Positions 27,006 through 36,777 of a stretch of 64,000 nucleotides of DNA are shown here, piece by piece. Each line of letters opens with the position of its first letter. Positions within the stretch are counted from its first letter, which is position 1. This DNA is from UBA7374 sp049890275 (GTDB lineage Bacteria; Verrucomicrobiota; Verrucomicrobiia; Opitutales; Coraliomargaritaceae): NCBI GenBank assembly GCA_049890275.1, contig JBMHBT010000014.1:62001-126000 (forward strand), written 5' to 3'. Made by a program: the position numbers and the translations under genes. Under the pieces are notes generated by a model. The model saw only the letters and a list, made by a program, of their open reading frames with translations, ran no database searches and was not told the DNA's origin.

Positions 27006-29540
27006 ATGCGTGAAGTATTTTCTTTAAATCCGGAGTGGAAATATCATCTCGGTGATATTGAACTCCATAACTTCTCGGCGATTCATGAGAGTCGTTTTAA
27101 AGCTCCAGAATGGATGAAGGCCGGCAATCATGGGATTGCAAAGCCTGCTTATAAAGATGATCACTGGGCGGATATAGATCTGCCTCATGATTTTGTGATT
27201 GAGCAGCCTTTTAGTCCGGATGCAAATCAGGTTCATGGCTCGTTGCCAACCGATGTTGCTTGGTATCGAAAAGTCTTTGCTTTGCCCGAGGGCGATATAG
27301 GGAAGCGTATCTTTTTGGAGTTCGACGGTATTTATCGGGATTGTGAAATTTGGTTGAATGGGCATTTTATAAAGCGCCATTTATCGGGTTACACTAGCTT
27401 CAGTGTTGATGTTACAGAAGTTTGCGAATTTGGAGGGTTGAATGCGTTGGCAGTGAGAGTCGACGCTCGAAATTTTGAGCTTTGGTCCTATGAGGGTGGG
27501 GGTATTTATCGAGATGTTCGGTTAGTAAAGACACACCCCTTACACGTTACGTACTGCGGAAGTTTTGCTCGGGCAGATGTCCCTCACTGTGAACAACCGG
27601 AGGCAGCTTCATTTCATTTGGAGCATACCCTGCGAAATGACCTGCGCGATATTGCCGGGGCAACAGTCCTCTCTCGGGTCCTAGATCCAAGTGGGAAAGA
27701 AGTGGAGCGTATGGAGTCCGAATGTTCACTTCCTGCGCTCTCCAATCAGAGTATTTTACAGCAATGTCAGATTGCGAATCCAAAGCTTTGGTCACCGGAT
27801 GCACCGCATCTGTATTCCGTTGAGACACAAATCATTCTGGATAACAAAGTTGTTGATGTTTACGAAACAACTTTCGGGATTCGCTCTATTGTTTTTGACG
27901 CAAAAACAGGCGTATCGCTCAACGGGCAAAAAATTAAGCTGAAAGGTCTTTGCAACCACCAAGATCATGCGGGTGTGGGGATCGCTATCCCGGATCGATT
28001 GCAAGAGTGGCGTGTGGAGCAGATGAAGTTAATGGGCTGTAATGCTATGCGCACGGCTCATAATCCGCCTACACCAGCTCTTTTATCTATCTGCGATCGA
28101 CTCGGAATTCTCGTGATGGATGAAGTGCGCATGCCGGGCGCGACTCCTGAGCTGATGGGTCAAATGGAATCCTTGATCCTACGAGATCGCAATCATCCGA
28201 GTGTCATTCTTTGGTCCTTGGGCAATGAGGAAATGCTCATTCAGGAAACTCCCATTGGAGCCCGTATGTTGCAGCGAATGCAGGACCGTGTCCATCAGAT
28301 GGATCCGACTCGCCTGTGTACTTATTCCGCTAACTGTGACTTTAATGAAATCGCGGATAACTTCGATTCCAATGGTTTTCGGGTCGATGTCTTTGGGGCC
28401 AACTACACTTCACGGCGGGGCGAGGACGGTAAACTGTACTGTGAGGCAGAGCGATACGACGAGTTTCATGCCAAGTATCCTGACTGGCCTTTGCTCGGTG
28501 GTGAAACCGGTGGTTCGACGGCCACACGTGGCCTATATGGCCGTGAATATTATGAAGGTGAGCCGCATCATCCCGATACCGGTGATTTAGGAATCGATAA
28601 TTATGTTGATTTGAATCCGGCTCGAGACGGAGATGCGACTGCCTACAACGAAACAATGACACCTTGGGGACGTTCTGCTGAAGACACGTGGAGGGATTGT
28701 GCTGAGCGTGAATTTCTAGGAGGTACCTTCCTTTGGACCGGTTTTGATTATCGAGGCGAAACCTACCCTTTTTCTTGGCCCTCTGTAGTCACTCGATACG
28801 GACTAATGGATCTTTGCGGTTTCCCCAAAGACGTCTTTTATTACTATCAATCCTGGTGGACAAATGAACCTGTACTTCATCTATTCCCCCATTGGAATTG
28901 GAGTGGTGAAGAAGGGGTACTCAAGGATGTTTGGTGCTACAGCAATTGCGCTGAAGTGGAACTAAAACTCAATGGAGTCAGCCTCGGGCGTAAAGTCATG
29001 CCGACCAATGGTAAGCTCGCATGGGAGGTTGCCTATGAGCCGGGTGAGTTAGAAGCATGTGGTTTTGACGCAGAGGGAAATGAATTGCAGCAGAAGGTCA
29101 TTACGACAGCGAAAGATGCTTTTGCTCTGCGTTTAACTGCGGATCGCAGCGTTTTATCTGCCGATGGATGTGATGTAGCGATGATTCGCTGTGAAGTTGT
29201 CGATCAGGACGGACGATTTGTGGCCAATGCCGGAAATCTCATAGAATTTGATATAACCGAAGGTGCGAAAATTCTTGGTGTTGGCAATGGCGATCCAAAC
29301 AGTCATGAACCCGATAAGGCTTTTGAGCGATTGGCTTTTAATGGTTTGGTTCAGGTGTTAGTGCAGGCCGGTCGTAGCGCAGGTTCTGTCGTACTTCGTG
29401 CAAAAGCTAAAGGACTCGAAGGAGCCGAATTTTCTCTAACACTCACTGAAAACTCCGATTCTCTCCCCGAGCTTTTTGCAGCATCTGTTGCTGACGGTAG
29501 TTCAGGTAAGCATGTGAATTCAATTGATGGGGCACTCTAA
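27006..29540 (+). CDS. GH2 beta-galactosidase-like enzyme, leaderless
   Basis: This 844-residue GH2 enzyme has the sugar-binding jelly-roll domain (about 1-180, with DVAWYRKVF and GIYRDCEIWLNG), an immunoglobulin-like domain, and a TIM barrel with the family motifs GCNAMRTAHNPP (344-355), acid/base E408 in SLGNEE and nucleophile E500 in LGGETG. C-terminal domains (about 620-820) resemble the DUF4982 and Big-type modules seen in exo-beta-galactosidases. It lacks a signal peptide. It is the second gene of a two-gene rightward operon and would remove beta-D-galactose from the non-reducing end of agar- or porphyran-type oligosaccharides, alternating with the propeller enzyme. Confidence 0.93.
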   Translation: MREVFSLNPEWKYHLGDIELHNFSAIHESRFKAPEWMKAGNHGIAKPAYKDDHWADIDLPHDFVIEQPFSPDANQVHGSLPTDVAWYRKVFALPEGDIGKRIFLEFDGIYRDCEIWLNGHFIKRHLSGYTSFSVDVTEVCEFGGLNALAVRVDARNFELWSYEGGGIYRDVRLVKTHPLHVTYCGSFARADVPHCEQPEAASFHLEHTLRNDLRDIAGATVLSRVLDPSGKEVERMESECSLPALSNQSILQQCQIANPKLWSPDAPHLYSVETQIILDNKVVDVYETTFGIRSIVFDAKTGVSLNGQKIKLKGLCNHQDHAGVGIAIPDRLQEWRVEQMKLMGCNAMRTAHNPPTPALLSICDRLGILVMDEVRMPGATPELMGQMESLILRDRNHPSVILWSLGNEEMLIQETPIGARMLQRMQDRVHQMDPTRLCTYSANCDFNEIADNFDSNGFRVDVFGANYTSRRGEDGKLYCEAERYDEFHAKYPDWPLLGGETGGSTATRGLYGREYYEGEPHHPDTGDLGIDNYVDLNPARDGDATAYNETMTPWGRSAEDTWRDCAEREFLGGTFLWTGFDYRGETYPFSWPSVVTRYGLMDLCGFPKDVFYYYQSWWTNEPVLHLFPHWNWSGEEGVLKDVWCYSNCAEVELKLNGVSLGRKVMPTNGKLAWEVAYEPGELEACGFDAEGNELQQKVITTAKDAFALRLTADRSVLSADGCDVAMIRCEVVDQDGRFVANAGNLIEFDITEGAKILGVGNGDPNSHEPDKAFERLAFNGLVQVLVQAGRSAGSVVLRAKAKGLEGAEFSLTLTENSDSLPELFAASVADGSSGKHVNSIDGAL

Positions 29541-29664
29541 TCGACCTCCGTTCGCGCGCTTCTTTACTGAGCAACTAGAACTTATATTCAATAATTTAGG
29601 GTTTACACGAGTAATGTAATGTGATTTAAAGTTATGTAGTAACACTTTCGTTGTTTAATTCTGT

Positions 29665-32600
29665 ATGAACACTTTCTTTTCTACAAATTTGTCTCGTCAC
29701 CCCAATAATGGCTCCGGTGTTGATCGGATTTGTCAAAATCCTATTGGCCGTAAGGACAACCGTGGCGGTTTCGCACTAATCATCGCTTTGAGTTTGATGG
29801 CCTTTGTCATGTTGCTCTTGTTGAGTATTACTTCTCTCATACGAGTTGAATCTTCTACTTCCGCATCAGCACGTGGAAGTTTTGAAGCACAGATGAATGC
29901 TCAATTGGGAGCGATGGTTGCTCTCGGCAACTTGCAAAAGTTTGCCGGCTTGGATCAACGGGTGACGGCTCGTGCGGACGTTGTATTAGCGGAAGATCCA
30001 GAAGCAGGTTTACCGAAAGGGACTTCTTTTTGGACAGGTGTGTGGTCCACGAAGACGGATAGTGAAGGAAATCCTCTCAACGATACTCTTGATTTAGAAT
30101 TGGCCCTGAACGACAGGCAGCCTCGTTGGTTGGTCAGCGGGCAATCGACCGATTACTTCAAATCATTATTAGACCCAGATACTGATCAGGTAATATTTCC
30201 GGATATTCCTAGCGAAGAGTTCACTGTACCAATCGTTCGCAAAGGTACTGCAGTGACTACAGAAGAACAGGAAGTACTTGTGGTCAAAGAGCCTATTGAA
30301 GGAATGCCAGATTCTAAAAGGGGTGGTTTTGCTTATTGGGTGAGCGACGAGGGTGTGAAAGCACGCGTTAATCTAGAGAATCCGCTCGATGACATCGATC
30401 CGGATGCGGATTATTATAAATTCGCTTCGGCCCAGCAAGCGGATCCTACCGTTGCTCGTGACTTTGAGGGCAATCAGCCTTTCCTTTATGAGCTATCTGC
30501 TTGGAAGGATGAAAATGTTGACATCAGTAAAATTTCAAGTCCAGGCATGCTACCTTTGCTGGGTGCGCTCGGAGATCCATCAGAGGTCAAACGTGGCTTT
30601 TTTCATGATTTTTCAACGACTTCCAGAAGTGTGTTTGCTAACGTCAAGGAAGGTGGATTGAAGCAAGACTTATCGGTGGCTCTCTTAGATCCTGAGCAGA
30701 GCGGCTTGATTGATTCGGATGATAAATTTGGCGATTTGATTTTCCCTCCAGCGAATCTGAGTAACAATGGCATTGGCGACCCGGGCGGCCCCAAATGGGT
30801 ACAGCTGTCGGATCACTATAAGTACGCCCTAAATGCGGACGATTCATCGGATACGGTTCTTTTCAAACCGGGAACAAATAATGAGATCGGAATCGCTCCG
30901 GTCATCAGTCGTTTTCATTTGATTGTACAGGTAGTCGCAGCTCGAAAAGGTTATCATGTAAATCCACCTGTTGATTCACCACTGTATGGAACCATGCCAT
31001 CACCGGCATGGCCGGATGCTGCAGAGAATTACGGATATCGTACTGGTTTATGGCCAATGATTACCCTGTGGAATCCCTATGACAAGGATATGACTTTTGA
31101 TGCCGATTTGGGTATGGAAACCGACTTCTCTGGTATTTCACTAGTTTTGAATGAACAAAATCGGGGTAAACCCAGAACGAAGATGCCTGATGGTAACGGG
31201 TACGCCTTTGGCCCTTGGCGGATCAATGGAATGATCGTTGATTTTCGGGAACTAACGGACAATTCAGATCCGAACCCACAAAGTTGGATGAAGGGTCGCC
31301 ATAAGGTTGGTTTTACTCTCAATACCGAAGGTCTGCGGATTCCCGCCGGTAGAGCAGTTAACTTTTCTCCTCCGATCAACTCTACGATCAGCTTGGATGA
31401 TGCCACCCTCAATGTTCTGAAGCCTGGTGGGTGTGAATTCTTTATCAATGGCTTCTTTACGGAAGAGAAGCATTTAGTGAACCCGGCGCCTTCCAGTGGA
31501 CTAACCTCTCCAACACGGGTTGCTTATGAAAGCCCAAGTTGGCATGAGTTTGCGCGTCATGACAACAATCCTAATTCCGCAAATTATGGGAAACGCAGTA
31601 ACTACAACCGTGGTGCGTCGAAGCTTTCATTTGTAGCGATGCGAAATATCGTCGCGCAGGAGGTAAGCCTCTACAAGAGTTCCTTTAGCGGGGTTCCGGA
31701 TCCGGAGGATCGTTTTCTGAATATCACTTTTAATCGAGGTACCTTTAACAGACATTTTGCTCAGCCGGATAATGCTACTCCGCGAGTTGTGCGCACATGG
31801 GAAATTACCTCTGGTGGGCGAAACACTCGCCAGGCCGGCTTTCGATGGATTGGTCCTATGGGGATTACGAAGCGTTTTCCTTTTAGTGATACCAGATCTC
31901 CCGTTGATATTAGAAGTTTGCATGACGAAACACACCCGAATGGCTCGCTCAATGGTATTGCTCGTTACATGGCTATGCCGGAAATGAATCAGAAGTATGG
32001 TAACGGTGAGCCGGTCCACATAACCAGCCAGTTCAATCCGCGCGCTCCTTTTATTCGCGAACCAATTCATGTTAAGGCACAGAATAAAAGAAATGTTAGC
32101 GGTTCTACCATTTATCCCTTCATGTATGATTTCTATCAACCGACGGTTTATTCTTATTGGACGAATCCATCCCTTAGGGACTACCCATTGCATGAGTATT
32201 ACACCACAGGTATTGATTTCGAAGACAATAAGTACTCTCCCATCGGTATGACTCTAAATGATCTGGATGGTACCAATAAAAGAATGTCTTTGTTTGAGGC
32301 CCCGACTCGTGTTCCTCTGGGTATTGGTCAATTCATGCATGCGAATCTTATGAATGTCGGCTATTTGGGGTGGGGCACTCCAGACAGTGGATGGGGTGGT
32401 AATTTCCAACAACCGGTGACGAGTCCTTCGTATGCGATTGGTAATTCAATGGCCAGTGCGCATATGGCCTTGGATATGACGCGTGAGGAAATTAAGAAAA
32501 ACTCAAAGATGTTTGGTGAACGTCTACCGGATCGTTGGGGCGTTTATCAACTGCTCACTTTTCCTAACGGTCATTCAGGTGCTCATTATGACTATTCCTA

Positions 32601-33651
32601 CGAGCTGAATGATGCACTTTGGGATCAGTTCTATATGTCTACCCTAATCCCCGGTGATGAGGGTACAATTGAGTACTCTGCAGAGGATCCTCTTCCAAAT
32701 GCCCGAATCAGACCTTGGAATGATGATTTGTCCGATTTCGATCCACTGGAAAGTAAACAATCAGCAGCTCATCTAGTTCTGGATGGTGGTTTTAATATCA
32801 ATTCGACTTCGGTAGCTGCCTGGGAAGCAGTCTTGGGTGCCTTGCGTGATGTTGAAACTCTCGGAGAGCAACCGCAGCTGGATGCTTTAAAACATCACTT
32901 TTCTCGCTTCGCCGATCCACAACTTGGACCGAGTACTGATATACCGTCGTATAGTAACAAGGATGAGTTCCTGAGTTCGTATAAAAGTTTGACCGATGAC
33001 CAAATCTCTCGTCTAGCAGAGGCATTGGTCGACGAAATCAAAGTCCGTAGTCAAACCTACGGCCATCCGTTTCTGTCTCTTTCGGAATTCATCAATCGCT
33101 CGATTCGTTCAGAAGATGTAGAGGCAGAGGAGCTGTCACGTAAGCGTTTTACTTTTACCGGACCGCTTCAGTTTGCGATCGATCAGTCTGGAGTTAACGG
33201 GGATCCTGCTCTCGATGAATCCTGGGAACACATCGATGAAGGGACAGGGATTTGGGATTCGAAGTACATTGGATACGTTCCTCAGGATATCGGCCCGTAT
33301 AATAAGGATTCTCTGCAGGCGATTAAAAGCCGTGGTCTTTATGAGTTCGCCCCTGGATCCTTAATGCAGGCTGATATTCTATCTAAAATCGGCTCGAGCT
33401 TGGTCGCTCGTAGCGATACCTTCACCATTCGCTCTTATGGTGAATCCAGTATGGCAATATCAGGCGATGCTGATAGCAAGGCGTACTTAGAATTGACAGT
33501 TCAGCGGATACCCAACTACATCGCTCACGATGATGGCATCGAAGATGCAGGTGACAAACCTTATGAATCGCCTACAGTCGCTATAAATGAAAGATTTGGA
33601 CGCTCCTTTAGGATTGTTTCCAGCCGTTGGATCAATGAAGACGAAATTTAG
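29665..33651 (+). CDS. Very large prepilin-like surface protein, Verru_Chthon cassette protein A-like
   Basis: This 1328-residue protein starts with a short basic leader ending in RGG, then FALIIALSLMAFVMLLLL (36-53), a type IV pilin-like N-terminal helix. Cleavage would fall after G35. The usual Glu at +5 is absent, as in GspK-type minor pseudopilins. The rest is a long extracellular region with GGFAYWVSDEGVKARVNL near 215. From memory it matches the Verru_Chthon cassette protein A family, confined to Verrucomicrobiota, of unknown function. The usual B, C and D partners are not next to it. A 124-bp gap precedes it. The next gene starts 17 bp before this stop codon. Confidence 0.7.
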   Translation: MNTFFSTNLSRHPNNGSGVDRICQNPIGRKDNRGGFALIIALSLMAFVMLLLLSITSLIRVESSTSASARGSFEAQMNAQLGAMVALGNLQKFAGLDQRVTARADVVLAEDPEAGLPKGTSFWTGVWSTKTDSEGNPLNDTLDLELALNDRQPRWLVSGQSTDYFKSLLDPDTDQVIFPDIPSEEFTVPIVRKGTAVTTEEQEVLVVKEPIEGMPDSKRGGFAYWVSDEGVKARVNLENPLDDIDPDADYYKFASAQQADPTVARDFEGNQPFLYELSAWKDENVDISKISSPGMLPLLGALGDPSEVKRGFFHDFSTTSRSVFANVKEGGLKQDLSVALLDPEQSGLIDSDDKFGDLIFPPANLSNNGIGDPGGPKWVQLSDHYKYALNADDSSDTVLFKPGTNNEIGIAPVISRFHLIVQVVAARKGYHVNPPVDSPLYGTMPSPAWPDAAENYGYRTGLWPMITLWNPYDKDMTFDADLGMETDFSGISLVLNEQNRGKPRTKMPDGNGYAFGPWRINGMIVDFRELTDNSDPNPQSWMKGRHKVGFTLNTEGLRIPAGRAVNFSPPINSTISLDDATLNVLKPGGCEFFINGFFTEEKHLVNPAPSSGLTSPTRVAYESPSWHEFARHDNNPNSANYGKRSNYNRGASKLSFVAMRNIVAQEVSLYKSSFSGVPDPEDRFLNITFNRGTFNRHFAQPDNATPRVVRTWEITSGGRNTRQAGFRWIGPMGITKRFPFSDTRSPVDIRSLHDETHPNGSLNGIARYMAMPEMNQKYGNGEPVHITSQFNPRAPFIREPIHVKAQNKRNVSGSTIYPFMYDFYQPTVYSYWTNPSLRDYPLHEYYTTGIDFEDNKYSPIGMTLNDLDGTNKRMSLFEAPTRVPLGIGQFMHANLMNVGYLGWGTPDSGWGGNFQQPVTSPSYAIGNSMASAHMALDMTREEIKKNSKMFGERLPDRWGVYQLLTFPNGHSGAHYDYSYELNDALWDQFYMSTLIPGDEGTIEYSAEDPLPNARIRPWNDDLSDFDPLESKQSAAHLVLDGGFNINSTSVAAWEAVLGALRDVETLGEQPQLDALKHHFSRFADPQLGPSTDIPSYSNKDEFLSSYKSLTDDQISRLAEALVDEIKVRSQTYGHPFLSLSEFINRSIRSEDVEAEELSRKRFTFTGPLQFAIDQSGVNGDPALDESWEHIDEGTGIWDSKYIGYVPQDIGPYNKDSLQAIKSRGLYEFAPGSLMQADILSKIGSSLVARSDTFTIRSYGESSMAISGDADSKAYLELTVQRIPNYIAHDDGIEDAGDKPYESPTVAINERFGRSFRIVSSRWINEDEI

Positions 33652-34501
33652 TTTTACCCTCCATCGCTTTGGAATTGTTGCGCTCTGTGCGTACCAATCA
33701 TTTTTTGCTGCCTCTCCAAACCTGTTTGGGCAGCTTGACGATGCAGCGTACGAGGCTGAGATCCAGGCCACTATTGAAGCGCAAATGAAGGTGAAACCAA
33801 TTCACCTCATTAATCTTTTGTATATGCGCAATCCTTCAACAGAAGCGGAGGGTCTGGATCGTGCGTTGAGCTTGTTTTATACGGGCGAAGACGAAGACTT
33901 TCGCATCAATGCCTTTCACGGCTCATTGAGTCGAACCATTCGTTACGATGGCCCATCTCAGTTTATGTTTTTTGATAGAAAGGTTTCCGAACTCGGTGAA
34001 GTGATCCGGACTCCTTTGGTCGAGTTGAACCTAGGCAGACCGGGCCCAAAAATTATTTTATTAACGACAAAAGAGGACGGTACAATTATCGGTCGTGTAC
34101 TACGTACAGATAAGCGTAATTTTCCGGATAATGTTGTCCGTGTTTTGAATTACAGTGACCAACCTACTCGGGTGCAGGTACAAAATACAGCCGATGATTT
34201 ACCGGTTCGTTCAATTAATGACTTTTCGGTCGAGATGGATGATGAGAGAGCAATGGTTCCATTGATAATTGCAGGTTTTACTGATGGCGAAGCTCACCTC
34301 GTAGCCAGAAGAAAGATTGGTATGCGAGACGGTGGAAGAGAGTTGGTTATCATTTATTCTCACCCAAGAGATAATAAAAAATTATCCTACGCACTTCACA
34401 GCGTGGCAGAACAAACTTTCTACGGGAACTTCTCAGATAAGAAGGTATCGGAGAAAAACACCGAATATCACGATCTTTATATTCCTGCGGCCAAACGATA
34501 G
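33635..34501 (+). CDS. Exported protein of unknown function, coupled to the Verru_Chthon-type gene
   Basis: I do not recognise this 288-residue protein. ATG 33635 overlaps the end of the previous gene by 17 bp and gives a signal peptide (hydrophobic RFGIVALCAYQSFFAASP). The mature part has a short helical segment then beta-rich stretches (SQFMFFDRKV, PKIILLTTKEDG, NVVRVLNYSDQP), without cysteine pairs or obvious catalytic motif. The overlap indicates co-translation with the pilin-like protein, so it may be a partner in assembly of that surface structure. It converges with the Bat operon, leaving only 14 bp between stop codons. Confidence 0.65.
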   Translation: MKTKFSFTLHRFGIVALCAYQSFFAASPNLFGQLDDAAYEAEIQATIEAQMKVKPIHLINLLYMRNPSTEAEGLDRALSLFYTGEDEDFRINAFHGSLSRTIRYDGPSQFMFFDRKVSELGEVIRTPLVELNLGRPGPKIILLTTKEDGTIIGRVLRTDKRNFPDNVVRVLNYSDQPTRVQVQNTADDLPVRSINDFSVEMDDERAMVPLIIAGFTDGEAHLVARRKIGMRDGGRELVIIYSHPRDNKKLSYALHSVAEQTFYGNFSDKKVSEKNTEYHDLYIPAAKR

Positions 34502-34515
34502 GATTTTGCTTCCAG

Positions 34516-36777
34516 TTATTTTGAATCGGATCGGTGCGTTATTTTGGCCAATTGCCAATTCTGTATCCATGCTTTGCGTCCATCGTGGAGTCGGATTCTT
34601 TGCCATCCACTGCGACTTTCTTTCAAGTCAAATTCAATACCATCATAGAGTGGGGCAGTAAAGGCCTCGGCGTAGGCATAAGATGGGCCTTTTCGAGCCA
34701 TTGCTGTATCAACGATTAGTACGCCCTGCACATTCTGGTTCCATTGTCGGGGGAGCAGAATGATTAGGCATAGCAAGAGGATGATGCCGCTGCTGTTAAC
34801 GAGGTATTGGATCTTTTTCGAACGGTTTACTGTGTAGTACAAAAGTAGCGCCCAGAAGATAGTATTGGCCAATAGTAGCGCGCACTTTGCCCAGAAGTTC
34901 GGGATTTTCTGTAACCAACTTCGTTTATCGGGTACGTAATTCAGGACCAAGGCCCTGCAGGCTTCCATATTCTTACTGAGTTCTCGGTCAAATGGCCGAA
35001 AGTATTGCGAATTTTTGTAGGCAGCGATGGCTCGCCCGATCGCTCCGGCTTGGAACCAAGCATTTCCCGCGTTGTACCATGCTTTTCCAGCATGTTGTTT
35101 GTCTTTTGCCGATTGCTGAAATTTCAAGGCAGCTTCTATGTAGAGGTCTTCTGCTGTGCGGCTACCCTGTGTCGCTTGTAAGGCATCGAAAAAATGAATT
35201 TCAGCTTCTTCCCATGCATTTGCATACAGCGGTAGTGGGTGGGATAAAAAGAGTAACACAAAAGGGAGAATCCATATTTTTTTGGATAAGGAATAGATCG
35301 TCGAAGCGATTCGATCCAACTGCTTACAGTCAATATACCCTTCGGATTGTCCAAATGATTTTCTGTCTGCCAGAGCGTGCAGTTCTTCTAGGCTTTTACG
35401 ATCCGTGTGACTGGCTCCAATTCTTTCCATTGCTCGTTGAGAATCTCCAGATGTCCATGCCTGCTGGTTTCCGCCAAAGGTAGCTGCCATGAAATGAAGA
35501 AATGCTTTCCATTTCGCATCACTTTCGGGAGCTGATTTTTGAAGCTTTCTGTAGGTGGCGACTCGTAGGGCATAGGCCGGGTTTATTTTCTTTCGGTATT
35601 GTTCCCGAAACCACGGTCGAAGGCTCATATAGAGGATTGGACCGAATAGTAAAAATAGCCAAAAATAATCCATTACCGCTAGTTGTATTGTATTATAAAA
35701 ATCGGTCATTTTATGAGCTTTCAGGTTGTGTCCGATTCCTGCTTTTTGATCAGACAAGGTTTGTTGAGTGTTTCTGAAATTGTCTATGGATAGAGTCGAC
35801 TTCCCCTCGTGTGGCAAAATATCGATAGGTACCGGTTCTGTCTCCAGCATTCGGTAAGAGGCATTTACCGGATCAAAAACCTGAATGCGAAGACTCGGAA
35901 GGGCTTGAATAGAAGTATGGAGGGCTCGCAGGCGTACCTTGAATTGACTACCATCCTTTTGCCAAAAACGCTTATGGTTCGGGTCGACAAGAAACCGACC
36001 TCGTAGGGCGGCCTGTCTTTCCAGTGGTGGTAATAGTATCATGGATTCGGGCGTACCCGAATTGTTTACGGAAATAGTCAGGTCGATCAGTTGGCCTATT
36101 TTCGCCTTAGAAAGGTCCGTTTTGACTTCGATTTGTATGGGATCGAAGAGTCCACTGAAGTCAGGATGTTGGCCCTCTAACGGTAGCGGGCGTACTTCAA
36201 TGGTGAATGCCTGACTCTGAGCAGAAAGTCTTTCATAGTTGATTCCAGATTCTACCGGATTGAAGAAGCTGTTATTGAAATGCGCCGCATATCGACCGAA
36301 GGCCCCGTCCGGCTTCTCCAGATAAGCAACCTGCAACTGTGTGGTTGGTATCTGATAAATACCGGGTTTGAGGAAACGCAGGTATATGGGCAAACGAACA
36401 GATCCCAAGGAATCGTCTGCTCCATTTATTTTTTCTCTTGTGGCAATGACCCTACGTCCCCCAATCGGGAGTCCGATTTGCTTTTCCTTTGGAGCTGTAT
36501 TACGGGGGATAGCTACTTCGATATCAGAATTATTAAAGAAGGATGGGTTTAGCTGAAGAGCACGCATCGAAGATGGATCCAAACTGCTTTGCCAAGCGAG
36601 CTGCAGGCCGAGTGGTTGTCCGATGTAGACGACGGAATTTTCGGGCTTCAGTTGGAGGGAGAATACTTCTGGGGATAGGTCTGACTTCTTAATGAACAAA
36701 GCCGGATCCCGATCTTTTCCAGCCAAGTGCGAGCTGATCAATAGAGTGAATAGAAGGGTTTTGAAGTAGAATTTCAT
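34516..36777 (-). CDS. BatD-BatE fusion: membrane protein with TPR and SH3-like domains
   Basis: This 753-residue protein joins two usually separate Bat proteins. Residues 1-20 are a signal peptide. About 20-350 form the beta-rich BatD region (SVVYIGQPLGLQLAW, FLKPGIYQIPTTQLQV), with a membrane segment near 365-385. Another membrane segment near 500-515 leads into TPR-like repeats (KAWYNAGNAWFQAGAIGRAIAAYKNS), two more membrane segments, and an SH3-like end (ARKGPSYAYAEAFTAPLYDG, GWQRIRLHDGRKAWI). Bat proteins are linked to stress tolerance with MoxR ATPases. It is the last gene of the operon, its ATG directly following the stop of the BatB/C gene. Confidence 0.85.
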   Translation of the reverse strand: MKFYFKTLLFTLLISSHLAGKDRDPALFIKKSDLSPEVFSLQLKPENSVVYIGQPLGLQLAWQSSLDPSSMRALQLNPSFFNNSDIEVAIPRNTAPKEKQIGLPIGGRRVIATREKINGADDSLGSVRLPIYLRFLKPGIYQIPTTQLQVAYLEKPDGAFGRYAAHFNNSFFNPVESGINYERLSAQSQAFTIEVRPLPLEGQHPDFSGLFDPIQIEVKTDLSKAKIGQLIDLTISVNNSGTPESMILLPPLERQAALRGRFLVDPNHKRFWQKDGSQFKVRLRALHTSIQALPSLRIQVFDPVNASYRMLETEPVPIDILPHEGKSTLSIDNFRNTQQTLSDQKAGIGHNLKAHKMTDFYNTIQLAVMDYFWLFLLFGPILYMSLRPWFREQYRKKINPAYALRVATYRKLQKSAPESDAKWKAFLHFMAATFGGNQQAWTSGDSQRAMERIGASHTDRKSLEELHALADRKSFGQSEGYIDCKQLDRIASTIYSLSKKIWILPFVLLFLSHPLPLYANAWEEAEIHFFDALQATQGSRTAEDLYIEAALKFQQSAKDKQHAGKAWYNAGNAWFQAGAIGRAIAAYKNSQYFRPFDRELSKNMEACRALVLNYVPDKRSWLQKIPNFWAKCALLLANTIFWALLLYYTVNRSKKIQYLVNSSGIILLLCLIILLPRQWNQNVQGVLIVDTAMARKGPSYAYAEAFTAPLYDGIEFDLKESRSGWQRIRLHDGRKAWIQNWQLAKITHRSDSK

